Below, in pieces: positions 10,401-20,500 of a stretch of 64,000 nt of DNA. The notes beneath the pieces are model-generated. The model was not told where the DNA came from and made no database searches. It saw nothing but the letters and a program-made list of their open reading frames with translations. Source of the stretch: Phallusia mammillata. Its lineage: Eukaryota; Chordata; Ascidiacea; Phlebobranchia; Ascidiidae. The translations under genes and the position numbers were made by a program. The stretch covers positions 1,331 to 65,330 of the forward strand of contig QLIY01000094.1 in assembly GCA_003260075.1 (NCBI GenBank), read 5' to 3'. Each line of letters begins with the position of its first letter. Positions within the stretch are counted from its first letter, which is position 1.

Positions 10401-12024
10401 TATATATATGATATAAACCAAATTCTTTACACCAGTTATTTTAAAACAAAAACAAGCAAACAATGGCGGCCGGTGGTTAATTACTATGCGGCCCGTGCAT
10501 TGAAAAGTTTGCCCACCCCTGGTTTATGACATCACAGACGAGGCTAAAGTATACGATTGTGCACGAACAATTGCAGTTTTGTTAGTTGGCATGTAATAAA
10601 GACTATTGTTTAGTAATGGACCGAGTCGATATTTAATTCATCTTTGATTTACACTTACGGTATTCAGTGCCACAAACTGATGCCAAATAATATTATAAAA
10701 GTACTTCAACCTTTTGTCGGTCCTCGAAAAAATTGCTTCAGGGACCACAAAGGACCGCGGACCCCAGTTTGAGAACCGCTGATCTAGCCTGTGTGCCTTG
10801 TCACATGTGAACGCTTGCTGGCGACCGGCTTGAATCAGTATAACTTATAACGTCTTCAATAGGCCTAGCGTACTATGGTTTTAATAAAGTGCGCCGTAAT
10901 CGCTGGTCAGCATGAATCCAGGTATATTTATGTACATCCTTGAAAAAATGTAGGCATCGCATCGTGATCTCTGCATTTTAAAGGTTTTCTGGTCCTTTGT
11001 GATGGCTATACTAGGATATTTGTGATTGCTATTTTCATTTTGTCAAAGTCTTTCGTTACATAATTTGCTTTCGTTACATAATCTAGATGGGGATACAATA
11101 AATTCTGGTATATTAACTTCACTTTAAAACAAAACAAGCGTTTGAATATTAAATTGCCAAATAAGCATTGTAAGTTCAGTTCTACTAAGGCTTTTGATTC
11201 TATTTTGTTTTCTGAACAGGCGCAGCTTGTTATGGTGTAATCATTCCTCCAGCTTTGTGCAAGTCAATAGTGAATGAGACGTTGGCAAAAAAGAGTTACA
11301 GGCAACACAATCTTTATGTTTCAAAAGTATGTTACTTTTTAAAACAACTTTGAACGGTAATCACAAAGCAGGTAGATTCGAATGGGTAGGTGTATGGGGT
11401 CTTAAAAGTTGAAACTAAAACCTAGCGATTTAAAAAATGTGTTGGCCAGAAACTTAGCCGAAATATCCGGCGCCGTCTTACCTATGTACAGAAATTAAAA
11501 AAATGATCGGAATTCGTCCCCGCGGCGGACTGGATTCGAATCCAGTGAACAAAGAGATTAAATAATCATCAACAGTCTATCAACCTGTTTCTATCAACAA
11601 AATGTATTTAAGCATGCCCCTGGTCGAGTTACTGCGTCCCTGTTTGATTTAGGTACATGAAAGTCTCTTTGCAATTTAAACAGACGTTTTTATAGTATAT
11701 GTCTTTAACGGCGGGTTACGGTTTCATAGAGCAAATTGAAGATGTAAAAGTAAAATATTGAATTTCATTCAGAGAGCACCAAAAGACAAGTTGTTGATTT
11801 TCAAAATGCAAGATGGCTGGGAACCTCTGTGTAAATTTTTGGGGGTGGATGTTCCTAATATTCCCTTTCCCCATAAGAATGTTCGGGGATCGGCCATTAA
11901 AGAAGCCGCAGAGGAGAACCCAGTAATGCAAAAACTCATCCAGGAAGTTAAAATTGTTTTTCTGTTTGTATTAATTGCATTGATTATAATCGCTTGCCTG
12001 CTAGCCCAGGTGTTTGTGCAATAA
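7475..12024 (+). CDS. Sulfotransfer_4-like P-loop protein, copy 3, intact
   Basis: Exons 7475-7726, 9032-9176, 11220-11326 and 11773-12024 join with GT-AG introns to an unbroken 251-codon frame. Exon 1 opens with MKVIVAGYSKTGTKSM, a P-loop like the 5'-phosphosulfate-binding loop of PAPS-dependent sulfotransferases. Exon 2 has IILLTRDEDSWYRSV, which fits the conserved strand with RD and W of the Sulfotransfer_4 family. Exon 4 has FKMQDGWEPLCKFLGVDVP then FPHKN, a typical C-terminal block of that family, followed by about 20 hydrophobic residues suggesting a membrane anchor. I infer an enzyme or former enzyme that transfers sulfate or binds a nucleotide; substrate and activity are not shown. 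Introns 1 and 2 are swollen by four MITEs. An AATAAA overlaps the stop codon. It is the only copy of the cluster without a visible lesion. Confidence 0.8.
7954..8328. mobile_element. hAT-type MITE (CAGGGTTGCCA family), intron 1 of copy 3
   Basis: The left end CAGGGTTGCCATACC and right end ATGGCAACCCTG are inverted. An exact 8-bp target duplication CTTATAGC flanks it. The interior repeats 'tccttatttcta' words. The same family, in opposite orientation, sits on the other side of exon 2 at 9189-9489. Confidence 0.9.
8652..8866. mobile_element. hAT-type MITE, 215 bp
   Basis: Ends CAGTAGTTCTCAAACTG and AGTTTGAGAACCACTG are inverted, with an exact 8-bp duplication CCTTAATT on both sides. The interior is rich in GCGTCGC words and non-coding. 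Confidence 0.9.
9189..9489. mobile_element. hAT-type MITE inserted 12 bp after a 5' splice site
   Basis: Ends CAGGGTTGCCATCG and ATGGCAACCCTG with an exact 8-bp duplication GTGACAGT. Exon 2 of the intact sulfotransferase-like gene ends at 9176, so the insertion begins only 12 bases into the intron; the splice donor GTAAGT is untouched. Its interior is the reverse complement of the related element at 7954-8328. Confidence 0.9.
9725..10521. mobile_element. hAT-type MITE, about 0.8 kb, intron 2 of copy 3
   Basis: Ends CAGGGGTGGGCAAACTAC and AAAGTTTGCCCACCCCTG, with an exact target duplication GTTTATGA. GGCCCGCGGGCCGCATG-type words lie near the left end and GCGGCCCGTGCATTG near the right. No transposase reading frame. 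A separate GGACCCCAGTTTGAGAACCG fragment at about 10760-10783 is the right end of another element whose left end I could not place. Confidence 0.9.
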
Positions 12025-12305
12025 AATAACTTAAATCTGTGCCTGTTTGTGTCGTTTGTGTTTCAATTTTGTAAAAACTGATAACTTTTAGAATAATATA
12101 TGGTTGGTACTATACAGTGATGCAAATGTTTTAGTATCCATTATCAAATGGGGGGGGGGTTAGCCCAGGTGTTTGTGCAATAAAGTAACTTAAATCTGTG
12201 CCTGTTTGTGTCGTTGTTTCAATTTTGTAAAAACTGATAACTTTTAGAATAATATAAGGTTGGTACTATACAGTGATGCAAATGTTTTAGTATCCATTAT
12301 CAAAT
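12002..12305. repeat. Duplicated gene 3' end joined by G10 (assembly artefact)
   Basis: Bases 12002-12149, covering the last codons and 3' flank of copy 3, reappear at 12161-12305 with a few SNPs and a 3-bp indel. The separator is G at 12150-12159. The second partial end is therefore not another gene. Confidence 0.8.
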
Positions 12306-12534
12306 AAACGAAGAAAAACAATGCTGAATAACTCTTTGCATCACCTGGTGTCTTCTGTGGCTTCTCTAATGGCCGACTACCGAACGTTCATTTTTAACGC
12401 TCTTCTGTGGTGTTGTATCAGCGATAAAAAAAAGTGATCATTGTCAGAAAAGGAGAACTGTCAAATGCAAGATTAAACATGACCCAGCAAATATGAAAAA
12501 CTTGTCGAGCGGTTTCCAAAGTCATGTTCGTAAA

Positions 12535-12726
12535 CGAGGTACTCAGAATGCAATACTTGTTTACAGTTGCAAGGAGAGGGAACGAGGTACTCATAATGCA
12601 ATACTTGTTTACAGTTGCAAGGAGAGGGAACGAGGTACTCAGAATTGCAACACTTGTTTACTGTTGCAAGGAGAGGGAACGAGGTAATCAGAATGCAATA
12701 CTTGTTTACAGTTGCAAGGAGAGGGT
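12535..12726 (+). repeat. Minisatellite, four 48-bp units
   Basis: Units beginning CGAGGTACTCAGAATGCAAT start at 12535, 12583, 12631 and 12680, with few mismatches. The array ends about 70 bases before the start codon of copy 4. The first 25 bases of the array region match a single-copy stretch upstream of copy 3 (about 7310-7352), so the array arose by expansion of shared promoter-proximal sequence. Confidence 0.9.
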
Positions 12727-12797
12727 AGCTTTTTGCGTTGACTGTTAAACACAGATAGGTCTTTTTATATCAGTGGTATTAACAAATCTAAGCAAAA

Positions 12798-14506
12798 ATG
12801 AAGATAATTGTAGCAGGATTTGGCAAAACCGGTACAAAGTCGGTGAACTCCGCCCTAAACACACTTGGTTTCGGAGTTTATGACTTTCTTGAACATTTCT
12901 GGTATCATTATGATGAATGGAATGAAATTTTGGTGAGGGGTGGAAGTGTTGAAACGTTTCGGAAGATGTACAAAGATGTTGACGCTGTAGTTGATCTTCC
13001 TGCCTATGCTTTTTCAGAACAAATTCACGAAGCATTTCCGGACTCAAAGGTTAGTAAACTACATCGAAATTTTACATGTGATACACAGCTTAATTAAACT
13101 TTAAATACATCTTGACATCATGAAGTTATAAAGTCCTAAAGACCACTGAGTGATTAGCAATATTGTTCCATAAAGTCATGGTCGGCAAAGCCTTGCTGTA
13201 AGTGGGAGTCAGTCAAGACTGTATTAAGTTTATTAGTGTTAATATACTTTAATATAACAACAAAGAGGACTTCAATAAAAGGAGAGTCACCCGTTAATTG
13301 CATGACGTTTAGTGTTTTACTTAAAAATTTAAAACTGATTCTGTTTCTCGTTGTAAATTCTCTAAGATTTCTAAGATTTTTGTTTTCAGATTATTCTTTT
13401 AACTCGAGATGAGGATTCGTGGTACAGAAGTCTTGTCTGCCAAGCCGAAGAGTTCAACGAGTGGAATATGTTTAGATTTGCTCGCATCTTTACCCCAACA
13501 GGAAGAACGTTTATGGCGTATTTATCAAATGTTGTAAGTAGCAGCAGATTTTACAAAACAGCACAGTCTTAAAAAGATGAACATAAATTCATAACTGGGA
13601 TCAGCCCTGATGCGTCTATGCAGGCCAGCGATCACGGCACACTCATATATAAAGACTCGATTTTCTATAACCATTGTAGGATATATTTAAATTTTTCCAA
13701 CGCATTGACTCTTTTCTTTTCTGGACAGGTGCAGCTTGTTATGGTATGATCATTTCTCTAGCTTGGCGCGAGATAATACCAAACGAGACATTGGCAAAAA
13801 AGAGTTCCAGGCAACACAATTTTTATGTTTCAAAAGTATGTTACTTACTCAGTTTACCAAGGTTCAAATTGGTTGATGCATTGTAGTACCATTAAAATTT
13901 AAATTTAATAATTCTGTTGGGAGGGAACTTGGCACAGACATGAAAAACTGGATTGTAGTTCGTCCCCGGAGCATACTGAGGTCGAACACCGTAAAAAAGA
14001 GATTTAATAAATCTGTTACATCAACAAATTATGTTTCTATCACCAATGTGGATTTGAATATGCCCCCGTTAAATTTAAGTTACCCTCCCTGTTTGGTTTA
14101 GGTAAATGTAAGTCTCTTTGCAAATCAGACAAACGTTTTAGAATTATATGTCTTTAGCGGCGGGTTACGGATAGAGCAAATTAAAGATATAGAATATTGA
14201 ACTCTCATACAGAAAGCGCCAAAAGACAAGTTATTGATTTTCAAAATGCAAGATGGCTGGGAACCTCTCTGTAAATTCCTGGTGGTAGATGTTCCTAATA
14301 TTCCCTTTCCCCATAAGAATGTTCGGGGATCAGCCATTAAAGAAGCCGCGGAAGAAAATCCAGTGATGCAAAAAATCATCCAGGAAGTTAAAATTGTTTT
14401 TCTGTTTGTATTAATTGCATTGATTAGTGTAGCAAATGTTTTGGTATCTATCATCAAATATCCAGTTATACGACCCCAACCGTATAATATGACCAATAAA
14501 CATTAA
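12798..14506 (+). pseudogene. Sulfotransfer_4-like P-loop protein, copy 4, 1-nt frameshift
   Basis: Exons 12798-13049, 13390-13533, 13729-13835 and 14213-14506. Exon 1 (MKIIVAGFGKTGTKSV...) is nearly identical to copy 3 over long stretches, which implies recent duplication or gene conversion. Exon 2 encodes IILLTRDEDSWYRSL but is 144 nt, one base shorter than the 145 of copies 2 and 3; the missing T lies in 'gcgtatttatcaaat'. Joining exon 2 to exon 3 then reads into TGA a few codons later. Exons 3 and 4 are open in the expected frame, and exon 4 has an alternative tail ending YNMTNKH in place of the usual hydrophobic end. With one single-base lesion this could be a sequencing error or a polymorphic null allele, so functional status is open. 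Confidence 0.6.
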
Positions 14507-14802
14507 AAAAACACCAAAAAGGTGTTACGCATTTTTCGTACATTTTGACCAATGTTTGAATTTTTGACCTTTGGACGCCAACACGTTTAATGTTTAAACC
14601 CTCGATTCCACACGTATGTACTCAATCGGCTCACTTGTTGAATTTTTGCACCGCATCCTGTCGTAATTTTGATGATGCGTCAAGATTCTTCATTAGTGTG
14701 CTAAACGATGCTTTGATGCCACAATGCTTTTTCCTTACTCAGCGAAATAAGTTCTGCATTTTAATTTTACCTGAGCTACAACTTGCATGATTGCATCTAC
14801 GC

Positions 14803-15449
14803 CAGAGTTGCAAGTCGGGCCGGGCTTTTCGGGCCGGGTTCGGGCTTAGGTATTTTTGAGAAAACGGGCTTAAAACGGGCCTGACTTTACGTTCCGTGTC
14901 CGCCGTTTTTTTCAAAAAATCACTCAGCTAAGTAACAAGTCTCTTGCTTTGACTTAATGCCCACCCTACTCTACAAAGTATTGTTTACGTCATTGTCTAC
15001 TATTATTCATTGTGTTTGTTGTCTTTCTCTTTTTTCTTTCTCATCCTTTGTTGCAAGGCTTTCGTGGGTTGGCCTGTCAATCAAACTTTCGGGCCTAAAC
15101 GAGCTTCTCAAAAACGTTTCGGGTTCGGGCCGGGCTTCGGGTTTATACTTGGGGGGGGGGCAAAAAATCACTCAGCTAAGTAACAAGTCTCTTGCTTTGA
15201 CTTAATGCCCACCCTACTCTACAAAGTATTGTTTACGTCATTGTCTACTATTATTCATTGTGTTTGTTGTCTTTCTCTTTTTTCTTTCTCATCCTTTGTT
15301 GCAAGGCTTTCGTGGGTTGGCCTGTCAATCAAACTTTCGGGCCTAAACGAGCTTCTCAAAAACGTTTCGGGTTCGGGCCGGGCTTCGGGTTTATACTTTC
15401 GGATTCGGGCCGGGTTCGGGCTCAGATTTCGGGCCCGCTTGCAACTCTG
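14803..15449. mobile_element. TIR element with CAGAGTTGCAAG ends, with internal artefact
   Basis: Ends CAGAGTTGCAAG and CTTGCAACTCTG are exact inverse complements. Flanks ATCTACGC and ATTTACGC form an 8-bp duplication with one mismatch. The interior is full of CGGGCC words. Within it, 14913-15150 and 15161-15398 (238 bases each) are near-identical and separated by G10 at 15151-15160, so the true element is probably about 400 bp. Degenerate relatives occur near 3411, 19022 and 43083. Confidence 0.85.
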
Positions 15450-17514
15450 ATTTACGCCACATTCAGGTTACTATATGTGCGTGAACGAAATTCCTGACAG
15501 TTTCAATAAAAATATTTGGAACCAAACATGCATGCGTAATATAGCTTATTGCTACATGTTCCAGTTTTGGCACAATTACAATATCAGAGATAAAAGCAGT
15601 TTTGGTAGCTTTCAAGACGCAAAAATCACACATATATATTTTAAGACATGCTGATCAGTTGTTTCACATGTATAGGCTGCATCGTTTATCGAAACCCCCA
15701 TAGAAAACAGTTAAAATGTAACCTTTCCGGACGTCTGGTAACCCTACACTAAACATAAAAAATAAATAGGTCCACGAAATGGTACTAGTGCAATGAAATA
15801 TGCAACATATAACAACTTATACACATTCTTAAACAGATCAATGTTTCGACGTCATAAAATCATAGTTGCGGACTGGAGTGTCATGATTATCGCCCAGGAC
15901 CAAACGTATTGTAGCAGAGCAACCAGTCAGATAGAACTGTAGATGGAAATGAGTACTGTAAACATAAAAACTCTAACATAGCGCACCAACGTCGTTACGC
16001 TTGTGTGGCGGTCAATAAGGGGCAAGGCGTGGGAACAAAGGTGTCAGCGTCGTAGCGCGCGCAGTCAGGCTATCAACAACTGATATAAATACGGAGCCCC
16101 AAAGCTTACGTAAAGTTTTCGGCGTTCGGTCGTCTGGATATCCCGTCGCCGCCTGGTTTTGGGGTTTGTGTCTATTGTGATGTAAATACCATCACATTGC
16201 GTGCGTATGGTGTACTGTACATCCAGACACATAGTTATATCGTATTGTGCGCTGTGGTCAAGAAGGCGTCACAGCAATAGAAGCTGGTGCTCAATTGTTT
16301 GGATAGTTATCGCTCCGCTTCCTTATTCCTGACGTTAGTAAGCCGGGCCTTGGGATGCTAGGCGTTGTTGCGTAGTTCCATTGCGAACCTTTTTTGCGCC
16401 TACAGTTCGCCGCTGCTGGTTATACATTAACGTTGAGCAAACAAATGCCAAGATCCGATCGTTGCTTCACACTATCGCATATTTACTGTGTGTTAGATCT
16501 CTGTAGTGTAGGTATGTAGAAATAGACTGGACGAGCAATGTTAAGGCAGTGGAAGCGCCTTATAGTTAAATGGCAATGATTAGTAGCGCTATATTTGAGT
16601 TGATTGTTTTAAATAACAAAAATATCTCGCTTGTACCACACATCCAGTGTGGAAAGTACACAAACTTTTATAAAAATTTTGCTGTTTAAATAACAGCGAC
16701 ATTTCATCATTGAGCGATGACAAGCAACCCTTGAAAGAAGTGTCTGATTTTAAATCTTGATTAGGTTGGTGTTTATTTAGCTGGTCTAAGTAGTACTTAG
16801 AAGCCTGTAGGCTTTCAAAACAGGGGCACACTAATCAAATTTCAGTCTGTTTGCTATTGTACCATGTATGCGTTAGTCAAATTCCGTATTTTTTAGTGTG
16901 AAGTATTCCAGATCGAACCATTGATTAAAATCATAGGGCAAAAACCGAATTATTGATTTATGTCAAATCTCACTTCACACCACACCTGGTTGCTTTATAA
17001 TTGCAATTGCAGCTTGATTTATGCGGGCTCCGGTGACGCATGAATCGATACAGAAACATATCGAATCTATGATTGGTTAAAAAACATTCCAAGCGAACAG
17101 TGCAGGACCGCATGTGCAGCTAAAGTGTTGAGAAAACTAAGTTGTAATATTGAATATAAAAACGTGAAGTTGATAAAAATTTGTTGCGTTTGTGACAAAA
17201 AACTGAAACGACCGGCAAATTTTAAACCGGTTTTACAAAACAAATTGGATGAAGTTTGGAGTAAGCCCCTTGGTAAACCATATTCCGCGACTTTGCTAAA
17301 TTCGTCAGGTCACGCAGGGACATTGGTTGTTATGACAAACGCTCATGACTCGACAAACATAGCTTAGCTTTAACTTTAGGCCTTATCCGTGACTGCAAAA
17401 TGCGACTTTATGCGATAATCTAATCCTTCCCACGCTTTTAGGCCAGCTTTAGGGAGTAAAAACATTTGCCTTGGCTGGAAAACCTTCAGCGCCAGATTAA
17501 CGAGAGCGCTGAAC
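15450..17514. other. Intergenic; candidate promoter near 16.1 kb
   Basis: No gene recognised. A TATAAATA at 16084-16091 is followed by a locally GC-richer stretch (about 16.1-16.45 kb) that could be a core promoter and 5' untranslated region, perhaps for the gene whose first coding exon is at 17515. That link is a guess. Small open frames at 16.6-16.8 kb (minus) and 17.1-17.4 kb (plus) have no recognisable family. Confidence 0.3.
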
Positions 17515-20500
17515 ATGGATGGAGCTTACACGTTTCACGAATATAGCTGCGCTCTGTGTCCGAACAGAGTAAACCTCACGGAGACCTGCTGCTGTAAAGA
17601 CACCGAAGGTGGATTGGTCGAAGTAACGGACCCACGCCTAATCAAGGTATTATAAAGGACATACAGGTTACCTATACTTAACTGATGCTTCCAATAACGT
17701 ACGAGAAAGATTTGAGATGTTTTGTCAGTAGCGCACAACTAGCGTCTCAGATTGGTTTCATACAGCACACAACTTTTTTGCGGTTAACACCCAACAGCAA
17801 AAGGAGCCACAGTACTAAGTCGGGCCAGGATTTTCGGTACAGACTCGAGTTACATTTTGGCGTCACTTCACATTAAGCCTTGTATGCTGCCAATTTTACC
17901 GACTGTTGGGTATAATAATTAATTTTGCTTTGCTTTAAAAATTTCCAGCCGTTTTCGGGGCCCGGTTTCAGGCCCGCTTAAAATTCCGAGTAGCCTACAT
18001 AGTATAGAGCAGTGGTTCCCAACCTTTCTGAACCGTGGGACCGGTAAAAATGTAAAAAAATTCCACGGACCGGCATCAAAAGATCGTAGTGAATGCAACA
18101 GATATTTGTAAGCTTTTTGTTCAAAAAAGTTGTCGTGATTTAGTCATTGCCTATGTATTTAGGACAAAAAATTACAACCAAACGGCAATCAACTCAACTC
18201 AAACAACAAAACGCCAATTCATTTACATACAAAATCAATGTTAGTGGGATGTTTGCAGTTGTTTTGCTGCCAGTATGAATTTCATCTCAAAGGCGAAGAA
18301 TAACTTTGTTTTACAAAAATTTGTTGAATGCTAGACACAATTTATGACAAAACAATCATAAACGTCACAAAAGCTCCATTAAACAATTTTCCGGATATCA
18401 ACGGTGGAGAGTTGTGTTACAGCCAAGCGTAAAATAGTTTCACAGGTACCAACAACTTTGCAATAGGCCTACTTATCATTCTATTTCAAAAGGTAGCTTG
18501 GCATAAAGTAAGATAAGTTACGGACCGGCAAAATATTTACGCGGACCGGCACCGGCGGTTGGGAACCACTGGTATAGAGTATAGAGCTGTTCCAAAAATT
18601 AGACATTTGAACTCTGTAGGTTGGTATTTTAACTGATCAATTAGGTGCTGTAAATAGTCAATTACTTTTTTACGAAACATGTTGTCTAGCGGTACACGCA
18701 CCACTAGCATGTTACATTCGCATATTGATATTAGCATTTGGCAACCTGTCAATATCGGTGTTTTATTTGTAGAGAGCCAATCTTCAACGAGGAGACAAGT
18801 TATGCGCAAAACACCTGGAAAAGTTGAAGAGTGGGATGATATTTGGCCATAAGAACGGCTGTTGTGCTCCATTTCACGTTGAAACTTCTCCAGGACGAAG
18901 GCTTCGAAATGTACCGCGTTCGTGGAGGAGTTACTTTGACAACACGGATTTTTCACCACGGTGCAGTAATGGTTTTGTTTGTATGATAACAACACGGTTC
19001 TAGTTCCAGCGCTATGTATCCGAGTTGCAAGTCGGGTCGGACGTCTCTAGTGGGGTTAAAGTTTCAGTTTTAACAAAACGGGCTAGATTCGGGCATGAAT
19101 TTACATTAGGCACCATTTGTGCCTTAGCGTCACCTACTTTCGGGCCTGACACTGGATTTGTTTTGCAAACATTTCAGGTTCGTGTCGGATTTAGGCTAGT
19201 TCTTTCGGGTTCGGGCTGCAATTTTAGCCCCACTTACAAATCTGCTTTGAGTGTATTCAAGATGTTATTTAATATCGGTCAAAACATTGAGTTTTTATAG
19301 ATCACCGGGGCAAATCTTCGTTATGTTTTTGCAAATGTTCGCTATGGGTTGGTCACCACGGTAAAAAAAATAAAACATAGTGTGATTGTAAAACAGAGAA
19401 TCCATGAAAATTTGATTGTGTTTTAAAATAAGAGTGCATTTTTGCTGATAAAGTTAGCAGCTTCTATATCGAAATTCTTAATCGCGCATTTATGTACACC
19501 ATGTCATGGATAAGAATGCCGTCACTCCAAACCGATTTTTTTCCGCCAATGGTCGTGGAAACTACCAGATATGTGTTGTTACTTCACGAAAACGCACGCA
19601 CGATAAAGTTTACAATCTAACAAGTTATTGTACTCCCACAGTTACATGCCCGCACTACAGATCTGTGACGCCTGCTACAATATTACTCTCGACGTCCTGT
19701 TCGATTCCAGTAACGGGATAGAAGACGATGGGAACAGCTCGGCCGACTTTTTGCCGACATCGTCAACAAACAGGTAAGGTGACTATAGCCCTTAAAATTT
19801 CAAGGTTATTAATGTGACGGGTCTTGTAGGCGAACAGGTGTTATGTCGACAGCGCAAACAAATCCAAAAATTGATTTCTCGTTTTATTTGTATTGCAATT
19901 GCTACGCGGGTGGCAACGGAAAGCGCACACAATTGGCTCATAGAAATCTTAAAGCTCACGGTTGCTTTTTTACTGCTAATTGTACGCACATGGCAGTAAA
20001 GACAAAGGTCGCTACAAGTTATAGATTATACCAAACAAACACATTTCACTTTGCACAGCGTATCAGTGTTTGTACTTTGTGAAGTGCACTCGTAATGACT
20101 CAAATCACGCCATCATGTATCAATGTGTTGGTTAAAACATGTTGACCTTTTGTTAGTGCCACCAAGCCAGACAACGACAAAAAAGATCAAATTTCGCTGT
20201 GGGCTAGCTAGGAAATTGCCTGCACGATCTATTGCTGGTCGTTTGTAACCAGCTAAACGTTGATAAGCAAGTGACCACATAGCTTAACAGTTTTCATTGC
20301 ATAGCTCTGCGAATACGCAGGTATTATAACGCATATTTTCATTTACATGAATATGTTTCAGACTTAACTAACTGGTAGTAGCGAGGAATAGCGGGATAAC
20401 TATTTTTAGTTTGATGCTGCAATAGGTAACGTTGGCATTTACAAGTTATGTAAACTTTGTACAGGTACCTAAGTCCACGTCGTTGGATTAGCAGTCAGTC

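Noticed and set aside
11528-11550. tRNA T-arm-like hairpin (CTGGATTCGAATCCAG)
   Set aside because: No matching A box, anticodon arm or acceptor stem upstream. The stretch has a homologue in the same intron of copy 4, so it is paralogous intron sequence.
12493-12748. Repetitive small proteins (SCKERERGTQNA type)
   Set aside because: They are translations of the 48-bp minisatellite in different frames. No splice or start context supports them.
14957-15497. Two identical small proteins (MPTLLYKVLFTSL...)
   Set aside because: They are the two artefactual copies of a transposon interior, not tandem genes.
16589-17367. Small open frames near 16.7 kb (minus) and 17.2 kb (plus)
   Set aside because: No family, no splice context, and composition like the surrounding intergenic DNA.
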